NCBI RefSeq assembly: GCF_023078275.1 | Contig: NC_062983.1 | Span: forward strand, 4,953,001 to 5,017,000 | DNA length: 64,000 nucleotides | Direction of reading: 5' to 3' | Origin: Leguminivora glycinivorella | Taxonomy: Eukaryota; Arthropoda; Insecta; Lepidoptera; Tortricidae | In this document: positions 10,496 through 21,302 of the stretch, in pieces | Numbering within the stretch: the first letter of the stretch is position 1 | Layout of the letters: the number at the start of each line of letters is the position of its first letter | Program-made: the position numbers and the translations under genes | Notes under the pieces: model-generated | What the model was told of the DNA's origin: nothing | Database searches by the model: none | What the model saw: only the letters and a program-made list of their open reading frames with translations

Positions 10496-10618
10496 TTATT
10501 GTTATTTGTTATACAAGGGGGCAAAGTTGTATTTTAACGCCGAGTGTGGAATTGAAAAACGAGCAAGTGAAAGGATCCTATAGTTGAACCACGAGCGAAG
10601 CGAGTGGTTCGAGAATAG
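10496..10618 (-). repeat. dispersed repeat with CACTCGCTTCGCTCGTGG motif, copy 1
   Basis: Reverse complement of 49415-49560. It shares ATACAACTTTGCCCCCTTGT, ACACTCGGCGTTAAAAT and CCACTCGCTTCGCTCGTGG. Likely the terminal part of a non-autonomous element. Confidence 0.6.
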
Positions 10619-10822
10619 AAATAGAAGAATATGAATGTCTAAAAATATGCATTATGTATCAGTGGGGCTGGTGAAAATTTCTGCTAGGCAACACTGAGCA
10701 AAAAGGAACCTGACCTTAACATTAGGTATGTACTTTCCTAGTAATCAATTTTAGGCAAGCCGGTGGGAATCGGCTTGTATGGACCAGCCTCTGCTGTTAT
10801 GTACTCCATTTCATGTTCTTTC

Positions 10823-11388
10823 ATTTTGACTAGAGATGGGCCGAATATGGACTTTGCCGAATACGAATATTCGGCCGAACATTCGGTTCAGCTCTTACCG
10901 AACCGAACATTCGGCCGAATATTCGGTTACGCCATATTTAGAAAGCGGATGTTAAGATTAAAACTATTAAATGATGGATAATGGTTGTGGAGGATGGAGG
11001 ATAACGGAAGTTAAGATTAAAACTATTAAATGATGGATAATGTCACTAGAACTACATATGTTCTTACGATTTAGTGGATTTAACTAAAACTTAGTTAAAA
11101 CAACTCTGAACTCTACTCAAGTCTTAAACTACGGTTTTTTCAACTTTGTATTTATATTTTGACGCATAGTGAATTATCTCTTTTTAGTAGTTCCTTAGAA
11201 AGCTACTAAAATAGGAGCTTATTATCGAATGGAATACGTAAGATCTTCATTAGTTATGTACTTTGTTTATTCGGTAAATATTCGGCAATGCAACCGAATT
11301 ATTCGGCCGAAAACGAACATTGAAAAACTTGCCGAATATGCCGAATACCGAATATTTACCGAATATTCGGCCCATCTCTAATTCTGAC
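10823..11388. mobile_element. hAT-type non-autonomous element, TAGAGATGGG termini
   Basis: The element proper is 10831-11380 (550 bp). Its ends are TAGAGATGGGCCGAATAT and ATATTCGGCCCATCTCTA, 18 bp and perfectly complementary, followed inward by many variants of CCGAATATTCGG. Flanks are ATTTTGAC (10823-10830) and ATTCTGAC (11381-11388), an 8-bp target duplication with one mismatch. It carries no coding capacity. A lone terminus of the same family lies at 34186-34229. TIR and duplication length fit hAT. Confidence 0.82.
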
Positions 11389-11535
11389 TTTATTTGGTTA
11401 CTCTCGCTTACTTGGTTTGGTTTATGTAATATCACAGTTTAAAAATTACCTTGATTATTTTTTACATTTTCGTGAACAAGTCTGAAATAAAAGAAGATCG
11501 AAGGGTGATATTACGCATACATAAAAACGTGTCGA

Positions 11536-11680
11536 CTGACGTCACGGTCAACTCATTCATTATAAATTTCAATGCGACTTCTTAAATAGAAATTGGGTTT
11601 AAAAATAATCTGCCATATTTTTAAACCCAATTTCGCCGATTCGAATTCGTGTTTAGTGACGTCACGGTCAACTCATTTGG
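11536..11680. repeat. paired GTGACGTCACGGTCAACTCATT motif around a hairpin
   Basis: TGACGTCACGGTCAACTCATT occurs at about 11538 and 11657 and, with one change, at 13926. Between the first two lies a perfect 16-bp hairpin, ATTGGGTTTAAAAATA with TATTTTTAAACCCAAT (11593-11632). TGACGTCA is also a CRE-type palindrome, but the context suggests a repeat family rather than an enhancer. Confidence 0.5.
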
Positions 11681-11816
11681 TGTGCATTGGGGTAATTTCG
11701 AAGCACAGAAATGCTCAGGTAATTTAAAAAGGGGAATCTTGATATGATGGAAATAATGGTGATTTTTCTGTGACTTTAGAAATTAGACGACTTTCGGAAT
11801 TACCACAATGCACCCT
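11681..11816. mobile_element. short inverted-repeat element (MITE-like)
   Basis: Ends GTGCATTGGGGTAATTTCGAA and TTCGGAATTACCACAATGCAC are inverted repeats with a few mismatches around about 90 bp of non-coding DNA. Confidence 0.6.
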
Positions 11817-12626
11817 ACTTAATATATTTCTATCAGACATATTCAATAGCAATTTGATTAAAAAATAACTTCTGCCAATGTGTTTCTTATAATTATCTGA
11901 TGCTTCATTTGTAATTTTGTATGGTAGTATAAAATATTTCTAGTACTGAAACTTGCCTGTACAAAACCACACTTGCAAAGTCTCCACGTCTTGAAGACTT
12001 TTATCAGTTTCAGTTTCTAAGAAATCGTGCAGACATATTGAAGACTGTGCAGGTTGCGAGCTCAAAGAGCGCTCAGGCAAATCATAATAATAATCAATAC
12101 GTTTAATCATACAAAATATCATAAGTCCTTCATCTCATCAGCTGCAAACTCATGTTTCACGTGTGCAATCAAAATTACAGATTGAATGAATTTAAATTTT
12201 TGCAGGTATGTCACCTGAGGCGAGGAGGATTTGAGTAGGTGCATATGCGAACGGCCTAAGTGACGCCTCTTCAGCGCGACGGGTGTATTCTCCTCAAATA
12301 TGAGAAGGAGCTCGGGTCCTGTGGGCTCTTAACCGTCGTAGTTTTCACGCAGTGTTTTAAAATAGTGTTTGTGTGTATTATGGTAACATACGTTCAATTC
12401 AAATGTGTAACACTACATAACTATACATAGGTATCACTTTTCATTAGTATGGTGATGTTTTTCCGGCCTGAAGAAAAAATTCAAATAAAATAATTATGTT
12501 GTCTGTATATCCATGTTTTTGTTTTACACATCAATGATTTTTGTGTGTGGTATTTTTTAAGTTTGACTTTTTCGTTTCTAGTTATTTTGATCATACATAA
12601 TCATTAAAATTATGTTTGGAAGTATT
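11817..12626. other. no gene recognised
   Basis: AT-rich DNA. A loose palindrome lies around 12215-12320 (GAGGAGGATTTGAG near one end, CTCAAATATGAGAAGGAGCTC at the other), possibly a decayed inverted-repeat element. Confidence 0.5.
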
Positions 12627-12756
12627 AAGCTGCACACGGACCGTCGCAAACCTGTCGAGCAGACTTTCGGTTTTTGGAGAGAATCTAGCTTGTTCCAATT
12701 CACTCGCGATCGAAACTAGCGAGTTCTCGACAGCCGCGGCGGTCCGCGCGCAGCTT
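12627..12756. mobile_element. GC-rich short inverted-repeat element
   Basis: The left end AAGCTGCACACGGACCGTCG is complementary to the right end CGGCGGTCCGCGCGCAGCTT with few mismatches, and the symmetry continues inward to CTGTCGAG and CTCGACAG. About 130 bp, non-coding. Confidence 0.6.
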
Positions 12757-13460
12757 GCAGAGCACCTTGCGTGCAGTTAATTTGTGACATCCTATCAACC
12801 ACAAAAATCAACTTCCTGAAACATCCCTATGAAATATTGAGTGAACGGTTCACGAGTGGCTTGCACAAAACATGCATCTAGGAAATGCTAGCAATATTAT
12901 TATTTCACTAAACGAACAAGTTGCCAGTGATTCGTTGACACAACATACCAAATGCAACTTTTAGGTACATTACAAGAGTAACTTACAAGGAACTTCACTA
13001 GAGTTATTAAAGCAATGTTACATTTGTAACTTATTAAAAGGTACCGGTGAAAAGTTGATACAATTTACAACTTTAAACTTTTTGGTGTATTGTAAATGCA
13101 ACATTGCCGTAATGAATAGCGTGTAAGTTACGTACAAGTTGCATAATGTGCTATTGTTGCAATGTACAAAAATGAACTTCTTAAAAGTTTTCGTCGTAAC
13201 TTTCTAGTAAGTTGATATTTCAATGTATCAGCAACATTGCTATTCAAAGTTATAGAAAGTTGTAAAAATCCGATCTGGGAAACTTACAGGGTTTATCTAC
13301 AGCGCGGCCGAAAGCGTTTAACATCAATATGGCTCAAACGTTGCCCAAACATTGCAACGTTGCAATTGTAAGTTTCAAGCTCCCAGATGTAGCATTGAGC
13401 AATGTTACCGCAAGTTCTGCTTGCTTAACGGGAAACAGCATACATAATTTCCACTACCTA
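12757..13460. repeat. non-coding DNA dense in AACTT/TTGCAAC motifs
   Basis: No gene. From about 12900 to 13430 short variants of GTAACTT, AAGTTGC, TGCAACATTG and their complements recur every 20-40 bp on both strands. This looks like a decayed array rather than coding sequence. Confidence 0.4.
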
Positions 13461-13626
13461 GGTTGTCTGGAAGAGATCGCTCTGTAGCGATAAGACCGCC
13501 TCTTGTTTTACCTCGCTTGTTGCTTATACTTACTGTTGTTTCCTGTATTGAGGTGTGCAATAAAGAGTATTTGTATTGTATTGTATTGTATTGTATTGTA
13601 TTGTATTGTATTGTATTGTATTGTAT
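13461..13626 (+). mobile_element. LINE 3' end with (TATTG)n tail
   Basis: GGTTGTCTGGAAGAGATCGC, GCGATAAGACCGCCT and GTGCAATAAAGAGTA are followed by about ten units of TATTG. The same blocks occur in the 3' UTR of the reversed LINE at 21303-22540 and at 44320-44453. This is a severely 5'-truncated copy of that LINE family. Confidence 0.78.
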
Positions 13627-13989
13627 AATTTCTTATAATCTACAACGCCGTTTCCACTGAAAGTTAGTACATACAATTTTGCTCTGAGAGACAAACATGC
13701 GATTAGGTATGTTTAAGTTTACATAAATGTAACATAAGGATGTAAAAAAAGTAGGAAATAAATAGGACTAAACAATGAATTACAAACCAGTATAAATAGT
13801 TTGTGCGCTCTTGTTACTGGCGAATTGGCTAGTTTCCTAAATTCTTACTAGTCAAATCAGCTTCTTTTTAAGAACTGTCAAAACTATTTGCTAATATGGA
13901 ATTACTATGAAATACCTACTGAGGAGTGACGTCACGGTCAATTCATTTACTTTTATATCTTTCTCATTGACTTATTAAATAGAAATTAT
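13627..13989. other. nothing recognised
   Basis: AT-rich sequence between the LINE tail and the SINE. It contains one copy of the GTGACGTCACGGTCA motif at 13925-13939. Confidence 0.5.
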
Positions 13990-14248
13990 TATAAAATATA
14001 TAAATATTATTATATGACATTCTTACACATTGACTGAGGCCCACGGTAAGCTCAAGAAGGCTTGTGTTGTGGGTACTCAGACAACGATATATATAATATA
14101 TAAATACTTATATACATAGAAAACATCCATGAATCAGGAACAAATATCTGTGCTCATCACACAAATAAATGCCCTTACCGGGATTTGAACCCGGGACCGC
14201 GGCGTAGCAGGCAGGGTCACTACCGACTGCGCCAGACCGGTCGTCAAT
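13990..14248 (-). mobile_element. tRNA-derived SINE, family 1, copy 1
   Basis: On the minus strand the head reads GGTCTGGCGCAGTCGGTAGT (A-box-like) and GGTTCAAATCCCGGTAAGGG (B-box-like), about the spacing of a tRNA gene's internal promoter. It is followed by a body with TTTGTGTGATGAGCAC and CATGGATGTTTTCTATGTAT and an AT-rich end. A second copy lies at 43652-43915 on the plus strand. The body after the tRNA-like head rules out a true tRNA gene. Likely transcribed by RNA polymerase III when active. Confidence 0.85.
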
Positions 14249-14361
14249 TATGTTTAAACATAACTACTGTCCAGGTTTTTCTTCTACTTATGAGGTGCTT
14301 TATTTCGTGCACTGCATAAAATACTTTATTTTAAGTGTAGGAAACTAGCCTATTCTCAATG

Positions 14362-14491
14362 TAGGGTAAACTCGCCTAATTTGGTGACACGCCTAATTCG
14401 GTGAAACAAGCAAAAATTGTCTTTCGGAATAGTGCTTCAAAGCTTGTATCACCGAATTAGGCGTGTCACCGAATGAGGCGAGTTTACCCTA
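14362..14491. mobile_element. short inverted-repeat element with TA ends
   Basis: Ends TAGGGTAAACTCGCCTAATT and its complement close a 130-bp non-coding element; GACACGCCTAATTCGGTGA is repeated within each arm. The outermost TA on both sides fits a TA target duplication (Tc1/mariner type). Confidence 0.75.
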
Positions 14492-14547
14492 ACTTGACAC
14501 TCGAGTACCTGTTAAGATGTATTCTTTTTTTTAATTATAATCTGTCC

Positions 14548-14680
14548 AGGGTGGCTAGCCGAATGGCACAATCGCTCACGAAACGCTCACGAAACGAAGC
14601 GCTAGTAGATATCTATCTCTATCGCGCTTGCGTATTGGCGCGACAGAGCCAGCGGCGTGTCGCTTTCGTTTGGCGTCGGA
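14548..14680 (+). repeat. dispersed repeat C, copy 1
   Basis: Carries GTGGCTAGCCGAATGGCACA, CGCTCACGAAACG and TATCTCTATCGC followed by TTGCGTATTGGCGCGACAGAG. A shorter copy lies at 28785-28868. The frame of 143 codons that covers it has no family motif and is not accepted. Confidence 0.6.
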
Positions 14681-14928
14681 GTCCATTCGCACCTGACCTG
14701 ATGGAAAGTGACGACAAGGCCGAGGTTGTAGCTCACTGGTTCAGTAATAGCCTATTCACTCTTGACTTGAATATACCCAGATTGTATTCGCCCGGGAATA
14801 CAGATGAGGGGAGCATGTTCCATTCCTTAGCAGTTCGCATTAGGAAAGAAGATGTTTGCTATACGCCACCTTGGTGGTTGAGAATTGAGGGAAGGCATGG
14901 ATAAATTCGTACACATCCAGCAGGCCAC

Positions 14929-15155
14929 GATGGCGCAGTTGGGAGCGGGATGGCCCCCGGCAAGGTCGCAGGTTCGAGTCCTGCCGGAGGTGTGATTTTT
15001 TTTCCTTTCATTTAAAAATAATATAATATAACCCGGCAACTTTCAAATCAAGAGTGAACAGGCATCTTCTGGGCGAGCTCACTCCATCGTAGGCCACGTT
15101 TTTGCCTTCGGCTAGTCTGGGGCCAAGAGTAAGCCCATTTATAATAATAATAATA
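14929..15155 (+). mobile_element. tRNA-derived SINE, family 2, with (TAA)n tail
   Basis: The head has CGATGGCGCAGTTGGGAGCG (A-box-like) and GCAGGTTCGAGTCCTGCCGG (B-box-like). The body contains GGGCGAGCTCACTCCATCGT, CTTCGGCTAGTCTGGGGCC and GTAAGCCCATTTA, ending in about five TAA units. The body looks like the 3' end of a LINE, as expected of a SINE that borrows LINE machinery. Its (TAA)n tail directly abuts an R4/Dong fragment. Confidence 0.82.
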
Positions 15156-15167
15156 AAAAGTACGAGG

Positions 15168-15532
15168 AGGGTTTTGCCTGTGCAATTGCCGACGAAGTTA
15201 TGATGACGAACAACTACCGGAAGAAGGACGGTACGGTCGACATTTGTCGGGCATGCCGCCGTCCCGGAGAGTCACTCAGGCATATCATCTCCGGTTGTTC
15301 TCATCTAGCTAACGGTGAGTACTTGCACAGGCATAATCTCGTAGCCAGGATCATTCACCAGCAGCTTGCTCTTCAATACGGTCTTGTGGACCGGGAAGTA
15401 CCGTACTACAAGTACACACCTGCGCCAGTTCTCGAAAATGGTCGTGCCACGCTCTATTGGGATCGATCTATTATCACTGACAGGACTATTGTAGCCAATA
15501 AGCCTGACATTAATAATAATAATAATAATAAC
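15168..15532 (+). mobile_element. R4/Dong internal fragment between TAA tracts
   Basis: About 340 bp match 18741-19088 of the main R4 copy at near identity, covering the CRACRRPGESLRHIISGC zinc-binding motif and ending at VANKPDI, just inside the endonuclease. Nine bases (three codons, YIL) are missing relative to the other copies. It is preceded by the (TAA)n tail of the SINE and followed by about eight TAA units (15510-15532). It lacks the true 3' end of the family. Confidence 0.85.
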
Positions 15533-18500
15533 CATCACAAAAAAAAAAAAAACCGCTGACACTGACGGACGTGTCTTTGGATAAATTTTCACAATTTTAT
15601 TTATTTTATAGTATTTTTATCGCCGTTCTTGGTTTTTTTGGTTCAGTTTTTGTGTATTTCTTACGCTACATTAAATCATGTACAACAATGAACATGCAAC
15701 GGTACAATTATCAAAATACACGGATATCAGCATGAACTGTCAAACGGCGATAAGTGCATTGTGAAATTTGTGAAAATGATAACAAGGTCACGCACCAAAG
15801 CGGCACAAAGAAACGCACGCCCACCATCCCCGCCCGCCTCGTCCAGCTCCCCGTCCGCATCCTCGTCGGGCGACGAGTTCGCCACGGCGCCCGACACCGA
15901 CGGGTCCAGCGACGAGAGCGGGCCGCCGCCGCCGCCGCCGCCACCACCACCTGCGCGACGTGGGCGGCCACCGCTGCCGGCACGCTTGGGGCCTGCGGGA
16001 CATCCTGCCCCGCCCACGGCTCCCGCTGCCGGTGGTGTAGTGCGTCGCATGACATGGACTCGAGAAATAAACGAGAATGTCATGCGCGCCTATTACGGGG
16101 CCACAGAGGGGGGAACCCGGCTATCCGCGTACCGTTCTAGAATGCTGCCTCTGTTCCAGGCACTCGAGCCATCCACCACCGTATCGGAGCAGCGTCTATC
16201 GGATCAGGTGCGCGTCATTCAGCGGTCAAAGCGGTTGGATGACGCCACACTTGATCGGCTTCGCCAGGAGGCTCTCGCTGCTCGCGCGGACCCCGCCTCG
16301 GGGCGGGATTTGCCCGCCATGTCGCAGGACCCGGTGCCCGAACCCGACCTGGCACCGGAGGCGCCGCGGGTTGATTCCGGTAACGACGGCGGGGACTTCG
16401 CGAGTCAGAGCGTGAGTGAGCCTGCTAATGAGCAACTGAGGAGGTCTTTGGAAGAGGCGATTACGCAGTATCGCTCCACAAACAATCCTAGGCCACGATT
16501 ACCACGTCTGCCCATGAATAGACGCAATCTAGCGTTAATGGGAGCCTTAAACGCTTTACTAGAGCCATTTATACGGACTAGTAAAGATCTAGATGATACA
16601 CACTCGATCATGTACTGCGGAGCCATCGCGGCGTGCCGTGTTGCTCGAGTCAAGTTTCCGGACGCTGACCGTGCAACTAGGACCGTCGGAGGTGTCCCTG
16701 CATGGCAAGTACGGATCGAGCGTCGTATCAACTCATTTAGGACTCTCATTGCAAAGCTGATCTGCTTCAGAGGGGGTAATAATCGCCCCCGAGTAATGCG
16801 CTTTGTGAACCAGGCGTTCGCGGGGACGGACATCAGACCCCGCGACTATTTGGCCAATGTCACAGAGCGCATCGACTTCCTGAAGCAGAAAGTCTATGCA
16901 TGGGCAAACCGTATTCGCCGCTACAGAAAGCGTGTGGACCGATTCCAGCAGAATCGTCTTTTTCAAAGCGACCAAAGGAAAGTATACCGAAGGTGGGAGG
17001 AAACCGACCCTCGTGTGTCTGACGTGCGGCTGCCGGATGCTACTGCCATGTCTGATTTCTGGCGTAGCATCTGGTCGGTGCCCGTCGAACACACGGAGGG
17101 TGAGTGGATGACCGTTGTCGAACGCGAGTGCGAGAACATCGAACCTATGGGGGCTATCACCATCAGCCCCGACGACGTAAGTTGTGCTACCCGTACGGCC
17201 CAGAACTGGAAAAGTCCTGGACCGGACGGATTGCACAACTTCTGGCTAAAATGGTTTCGATGCTCGCACTCGCGTTTGGCAACGCAATTTCAACAAGCCC
17301 TCGATCTTGGTTCTCTTCCACCTTCCCTAACAACTGGTGTTACTTTCCTGCTCTATAAGTCCGGTAGTACCACGGAAGCAAAAAACTACAGACCCATTAC
17401 ATGCTTGCCTACACTCTACAAGCTCCTTACATCCATTTTGAGAGCAAAAATTAACGCGCATATTGTCGCTAACAACATTCTGGCTCCCGCTCAAAATGGA
17501 TGTAAGGTTGGGTCCCGTGGTACTAAAGAGCTCCTCCTCATAGACATGACCATTTGCCAACAAGTTCGGCGGAACAAGGGGGCCATCTCGGCCGCTTGGA
17601 TTGACTACAAGAAGGCCTATGATTCGGTGCCTCATTCATGGCTGGGAAGGGTATTGGAGCTGTATAAACTTGATGCAGCTTTAATATCCTTCCTGGCTGC
17701 ATGTATGAGGCAGTGGACCACAGTCCTTCGTCAACCAGGAGGCAGGGATGACCCCCTGGCCCGCAGGACTTCATAAGGATTGAGCGAGGAATATTCCAGG
17801 GTGACAGTTTGAGTCCATTATGGTTCTGCCTAGCTCTGAATCCCCTCAGCACGCTGCTGAAGGATTCTGGGCTAGGTTGCCGGCTTCGGAGAGAGGGTGA
17901 AGTCATCTCTCACCTTCTGTACATGGACGATCTCAAACTATTTGCACCGAACACCCAAGACCTGATGGTGCTATTGAACACCACAGAAGTCTTCAGTACC
18001 GCCATCAGAATGGAGTTTGGTGTCGATAAGTGTGCGGTTATGCATGTACAGCGGGGGGAGGTTGTAAATTCAGAAAATTTACAACTTTCTGAGACGATGT
18101 CGTTCAGATCTATCTCTGAATCAGAAACCTATAAGTACCTTGGTATGTCACAGTCGTTGGGTATTGAGGATGTTGGCATTAGACGGTCGGTGAAGGAGCG
18201 CTTTTTCAGTCGGCTCACAAAAGTCCTTAACAGTCTTTTGTCAGGAGGCAACAAAGTGCGCGCCTTTAACGCCTGGGTAATGCCTCTACTCACATACTCC
18301 TTTGGCATACTAAGGTGGACCCAGACTGAGCTGGACGCCCTGGACCGGAGGGTCCGCTCACTGCTTACCACACACCGCATGTTACACCCGCGCTCGTCTG
18401 TTATGAGATTGTACATCCCACGGAAGTGCGGAGGTCGAGGCTTCCTAAACGCCAAAAATCTCCACAACCGTGAGGTGTACAATCTCAGGAATTACTTCCT

Positions 18501-19565
18501 TAACAACGAGTGCGGGATGCATCGTGATGTGGTGGCAGTGGACGGAAACCTCACGCCGCTCTCCTTGGCGAAAGAGAACTGGCGCAAACCTGTGGTACTA
18601 AGTACTGCGGACCGCAGGGCGGTATGGGAGAGCAAGCAGTTACACGGGCGGTTCTACAAGGCCCTCACGGGACCCGATGTAGACCTGCTCGCATCGGTGA
18701 ACTGGTTACGATTCGGGGACCTCTTCGGAGAAACCGAGGGTTTTGCCTGTGCAATTGCCGACGAAGTTATGATGACGAACAACTACCGGAAATATATCCT
18801 GAAGGACGGTACGGTCGACATTTGTCGGGCATGCCGCCGTCCCGGAGAGTCACTCAGGCATATCATTTCCGGTTGTTCTCATCTAGCTAACGGTGAGTAC
18901 TTGCACAGGCATAATCTCGTAGCCAGGATCATTCACCAGCAGCTTGCTCTTCAATACGGCCTTGTGGAACGCGAAGTACCGTACTACAAGTACATACCTG
19001 CGCCAGTTCTCGAAAATGGTCGTGCCACGCTCTATTGGGATCGATCTATTATCACTGACAGGACTATTGTAGCCAATAAGCCTGACATTGTCATAATAGA
19101 TCGATCGCAACGCCGGCCGTGCTCGTCGACATCACCATCCCCCATGATGAGAATCTCGTGAAAGCCGAGAAGGACAAGTCCAGTAAGTACCTAGACTTGG
19201 CTTACGAGATAACCGCCATGTGGGATGTTGATTCGACGATCATTGTCCCGATAGTCGTTTCAGCGAACGGTCTCATAGCGAAGAGTCTCGACCAACATCT
19301 CGAGAGACTCTCGCTAGGTGGATGGATCAAGGGCCAGATGCAGAAGGCAGTGATCTTGGACACAGCGCGGATAGTCCGACGGTTCCTCTCTCTGCAGCCC
19401 TAACCACCGGCAGCTTGGGCCCTGCCCCGCTGCTGGCGGCACCCTAGGTTAGGTTTTTTATAATGTGTTTATATATTTTGTATTGTTTTGTATGTGGTTT
19501 TGTATTTTACTTTTATAATCATATTATAAGTAGCCTAACTTAAGAAGAAAGATAAATAAAGAGAA
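15533..19565 (+). mobile_element. R4/Dong-clade non-LTR retrotransposon, near full-length copy 1
   Basis: Directly after a (TAA)n tract this copy runs through a 5' leader, a single large ORF region with two frameshifts, and a 3' UTR (from 19404) ending in AATAAAGAGAATAATAAG. A reverse transcriptase, a C-terminal zinc-binding motif and a restriction-like endonuclease in one ORF place it in the endonuclease-type LINEs. The motif wording and the TAA target fit R4/Dong, a clade first described from silkworm (recalled). The next copy starts only about 12 bp after its tail. Confidence 0.9.
15776..19403 (+). pseudogene. R4/Dong ORF of copy 1, two frameshifts
   Basis: The first in-frame ATG is at 15776 (MITRSRTKAAQRNARPP). 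The N-terminal part is rich in proline, serine and acidic residues, with a (CCG)n-encoded proline run, then a tryptophan-containing segment starting TWTREINENVMRAYYG that may bind DNA. Reverse transcriptase motifs follow: NYRPITCLPTLYKLL, AAWIDYKKAYDSVPHSW and YMDD (17920-17931). The C-terminus has CRACRRPGESLRHIISGC with a downstream H, then the endonuclease motif KPDIVIID and VDITIP. A net -1 (or +2) shift near 17741-17770 separates the first half of the RT from the YMDD half. A one-base deletion at 19112-19117 (the other copies have an extra G) breaks the endonuclease between its two catalytic aspartate motifs. The copy cannot make a full protein. Confidence 0.9.
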
Positions 19566-19577
19566 TAATAAGACATA

Positions 19578-21302
19578 AACCCTCAGCACCCTGCTGAAGG
19601 ATTCAGGGCTAGGTTGCCGGCTTCGGAGAGAGGGTGAAGTCATCTCTCACCTTCTGTACATGGACGATCTCAAACTATTTGCACCGAACACCCAAGACCT
19701 GATGGTGCTATTGAAAACCACAGAAGTTTTCAGTACCGCCATCAGAATGGAGTTTGGTGTCGATAAGTGTGCGGTTATGCATGTACAGCGGGGGAGGTTG
19801 TAAATTCAGAAAATTTACAACTTTCTGAGACGATGTCGTTCAGATCTATCTCTGAATCAGAAACCTATAAGTACCTTGGTATGTCACAGTCGTTGGGTAT
19901 TGAGGATGTTGGCATTAGACGGTCGGTGAAGGAGCGCTTTTTCAGTCGGCTCACAAAAGTCCTTAACAGTCTTTTGTCAGGAGGCAATAAAGTGCGCGCC
20001 TTTAACGCCTGGGTAATGCCTCTACTCACATACTCCTTTGGCATACTAAGGTGGACCCAGACCGAGCTGGACGCCCTGGATCGGAGGGTCCGGTCACTGC
20101 TTACCACACACCGTATGTTACACCCGCGCTCGTCTGTTATGAGATTGTACATCCCACGGAAGTGCGGAGGTCGAGGCTTCCTAAACGCCAAAAATCTCCA
20201 CAACCGTGAGGTGTACAATCTCAGGAATTACTTCCGTAACAACGAGTGTGGGATGCATCGTGATGTGGTGGCAGTAGACGGAAACCTCACGCCGCTCTCC
20301 TTGGCGAAAGAGAACTGGCGCAAACCTGTGGTACTAAGTACTGCGGACCGCAAGGCGGTATGGGAGAGCAAGCAGCTACACGAGCGGTTCTACAAGGCCC
20401 TCACGGGACCCGATGTAGATCTGCTCGCATCGGTGAACTGGTTACGATTCGGGGACCTCTTCGGAGAAACCGAGGGTTTTGCCTGTGCAATTGCGGACGA
20501 AGTTATGATGACGAACAACTACCGGAAATATATCCTGAAGGACGGTACGGTCGACATTTGTCGGGCATGCCGCCGTCCCGGAGAGTCACTCAGGCATATC
20601 ATTTCCGGTTGTTCTCATCTAGCTAACGGCGAGTACTTGCACAGACATAATCTCGTAGCCAGGATTATTCACCAGCAACTTGCTCTTCAATACGGCCTTG
20701 TGGACCGCGAAGTACCGTATTACAAGTACTTACCTGCGCCAGTTCTCGAAAATGGTCGTGCCACGCTCTATTGGGATCGATCTATTATCACTGACAGGAC
20801 TATTGTAGCCAATAAGCCTGACATTGTGATAATAGATCGACTGCAACGCCGGGCAGTGCTCGTTGACATCACCATCCCCCATGATGAGAATCTCGTGAAA
20901 GCCGAGAAGGACAAGTCCAGTAAGTACCTAGACTTGGCTCACGAGATAACCGCCATGTGGGATGTTGATTCAACGATCATTGTCCCTATAGTCGTTTCAG
21001 CGAACGGTCTCATAGCGAAGAGTCTCGACCAACATCTTAAGAGACTCTCGCTAGGTGGCTGGATCAAGGGCCAGATGCAGAAGGCGGTGATCTTGGACAC
21101 GGCGCGTATAGTCCGACGGTTCCTCTCTCTGCGGCCCTAACCACCGGCAGCTTGGGCCCTGCCCCGCTGCTGGCGGCACCCTAGGTTAGGTTTTTTATAA
21201 TGTGTTTATATATTTTGTATTGTTTTGTATGTGGTTTTGTATTTTACTTTTATAATCATATTATAAAAATCCTAGCCTAAGAATTAAAATGAATAAAGGA
21301 AA
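19578..21302 (+). mobile_element. R4/Dong copy 2, 5'-truncated
   Basis: Starts abruptly at sequence matching 17842 of copy 1 and runs to a complete 3' end followed by an (AAT)n tract. Over about 1.6 kb the two copies differ at only a few dozen positions, so they are close relatives. Its 3' tail (ATGAATAAAGG then AAT units) shows the typical link to TAA arrays. 5' truncation is usual for LINE insertions. Confidence 0.88.
19580..21140 (+). pseudogene. R4/Dong ORF fragment, copy 2, one frameshift
   Basis: Encodes the YMDD part of the reverse transcriptase (19657-19668), the thumb-like region, the CRACRRPGESLRHIISGC zinc motif and an undamaged endonuclease region (KPDIVIID, VDITIP, KAEKDKSSKYLDL). 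One G is missing from the G-run at 19791-19796 compared with copy 1, which shifts the frame before GEVVNSENL. Downstream of that the frame is open for over 440 codons to the natural stop. It lacks the 5' half and any start codon of its own. Confidence 0.88.

Noticed and set aside
14160..14248. Candidate tRNA gene on the minus strand (also 14929, 37830, 40318 and 43652)
   Set aside because: Box A/B-like motifs are present, but each is joined to a longer body, several are repeated, and no clean cloverleaf is seen; they are SINE heads.
15711..16083. Frames of 95-128 codons in other frames of the R4 5' region
   Set aside because: They arise from the GC-rich CCG/proline run and lie across the accepted R4 frame.
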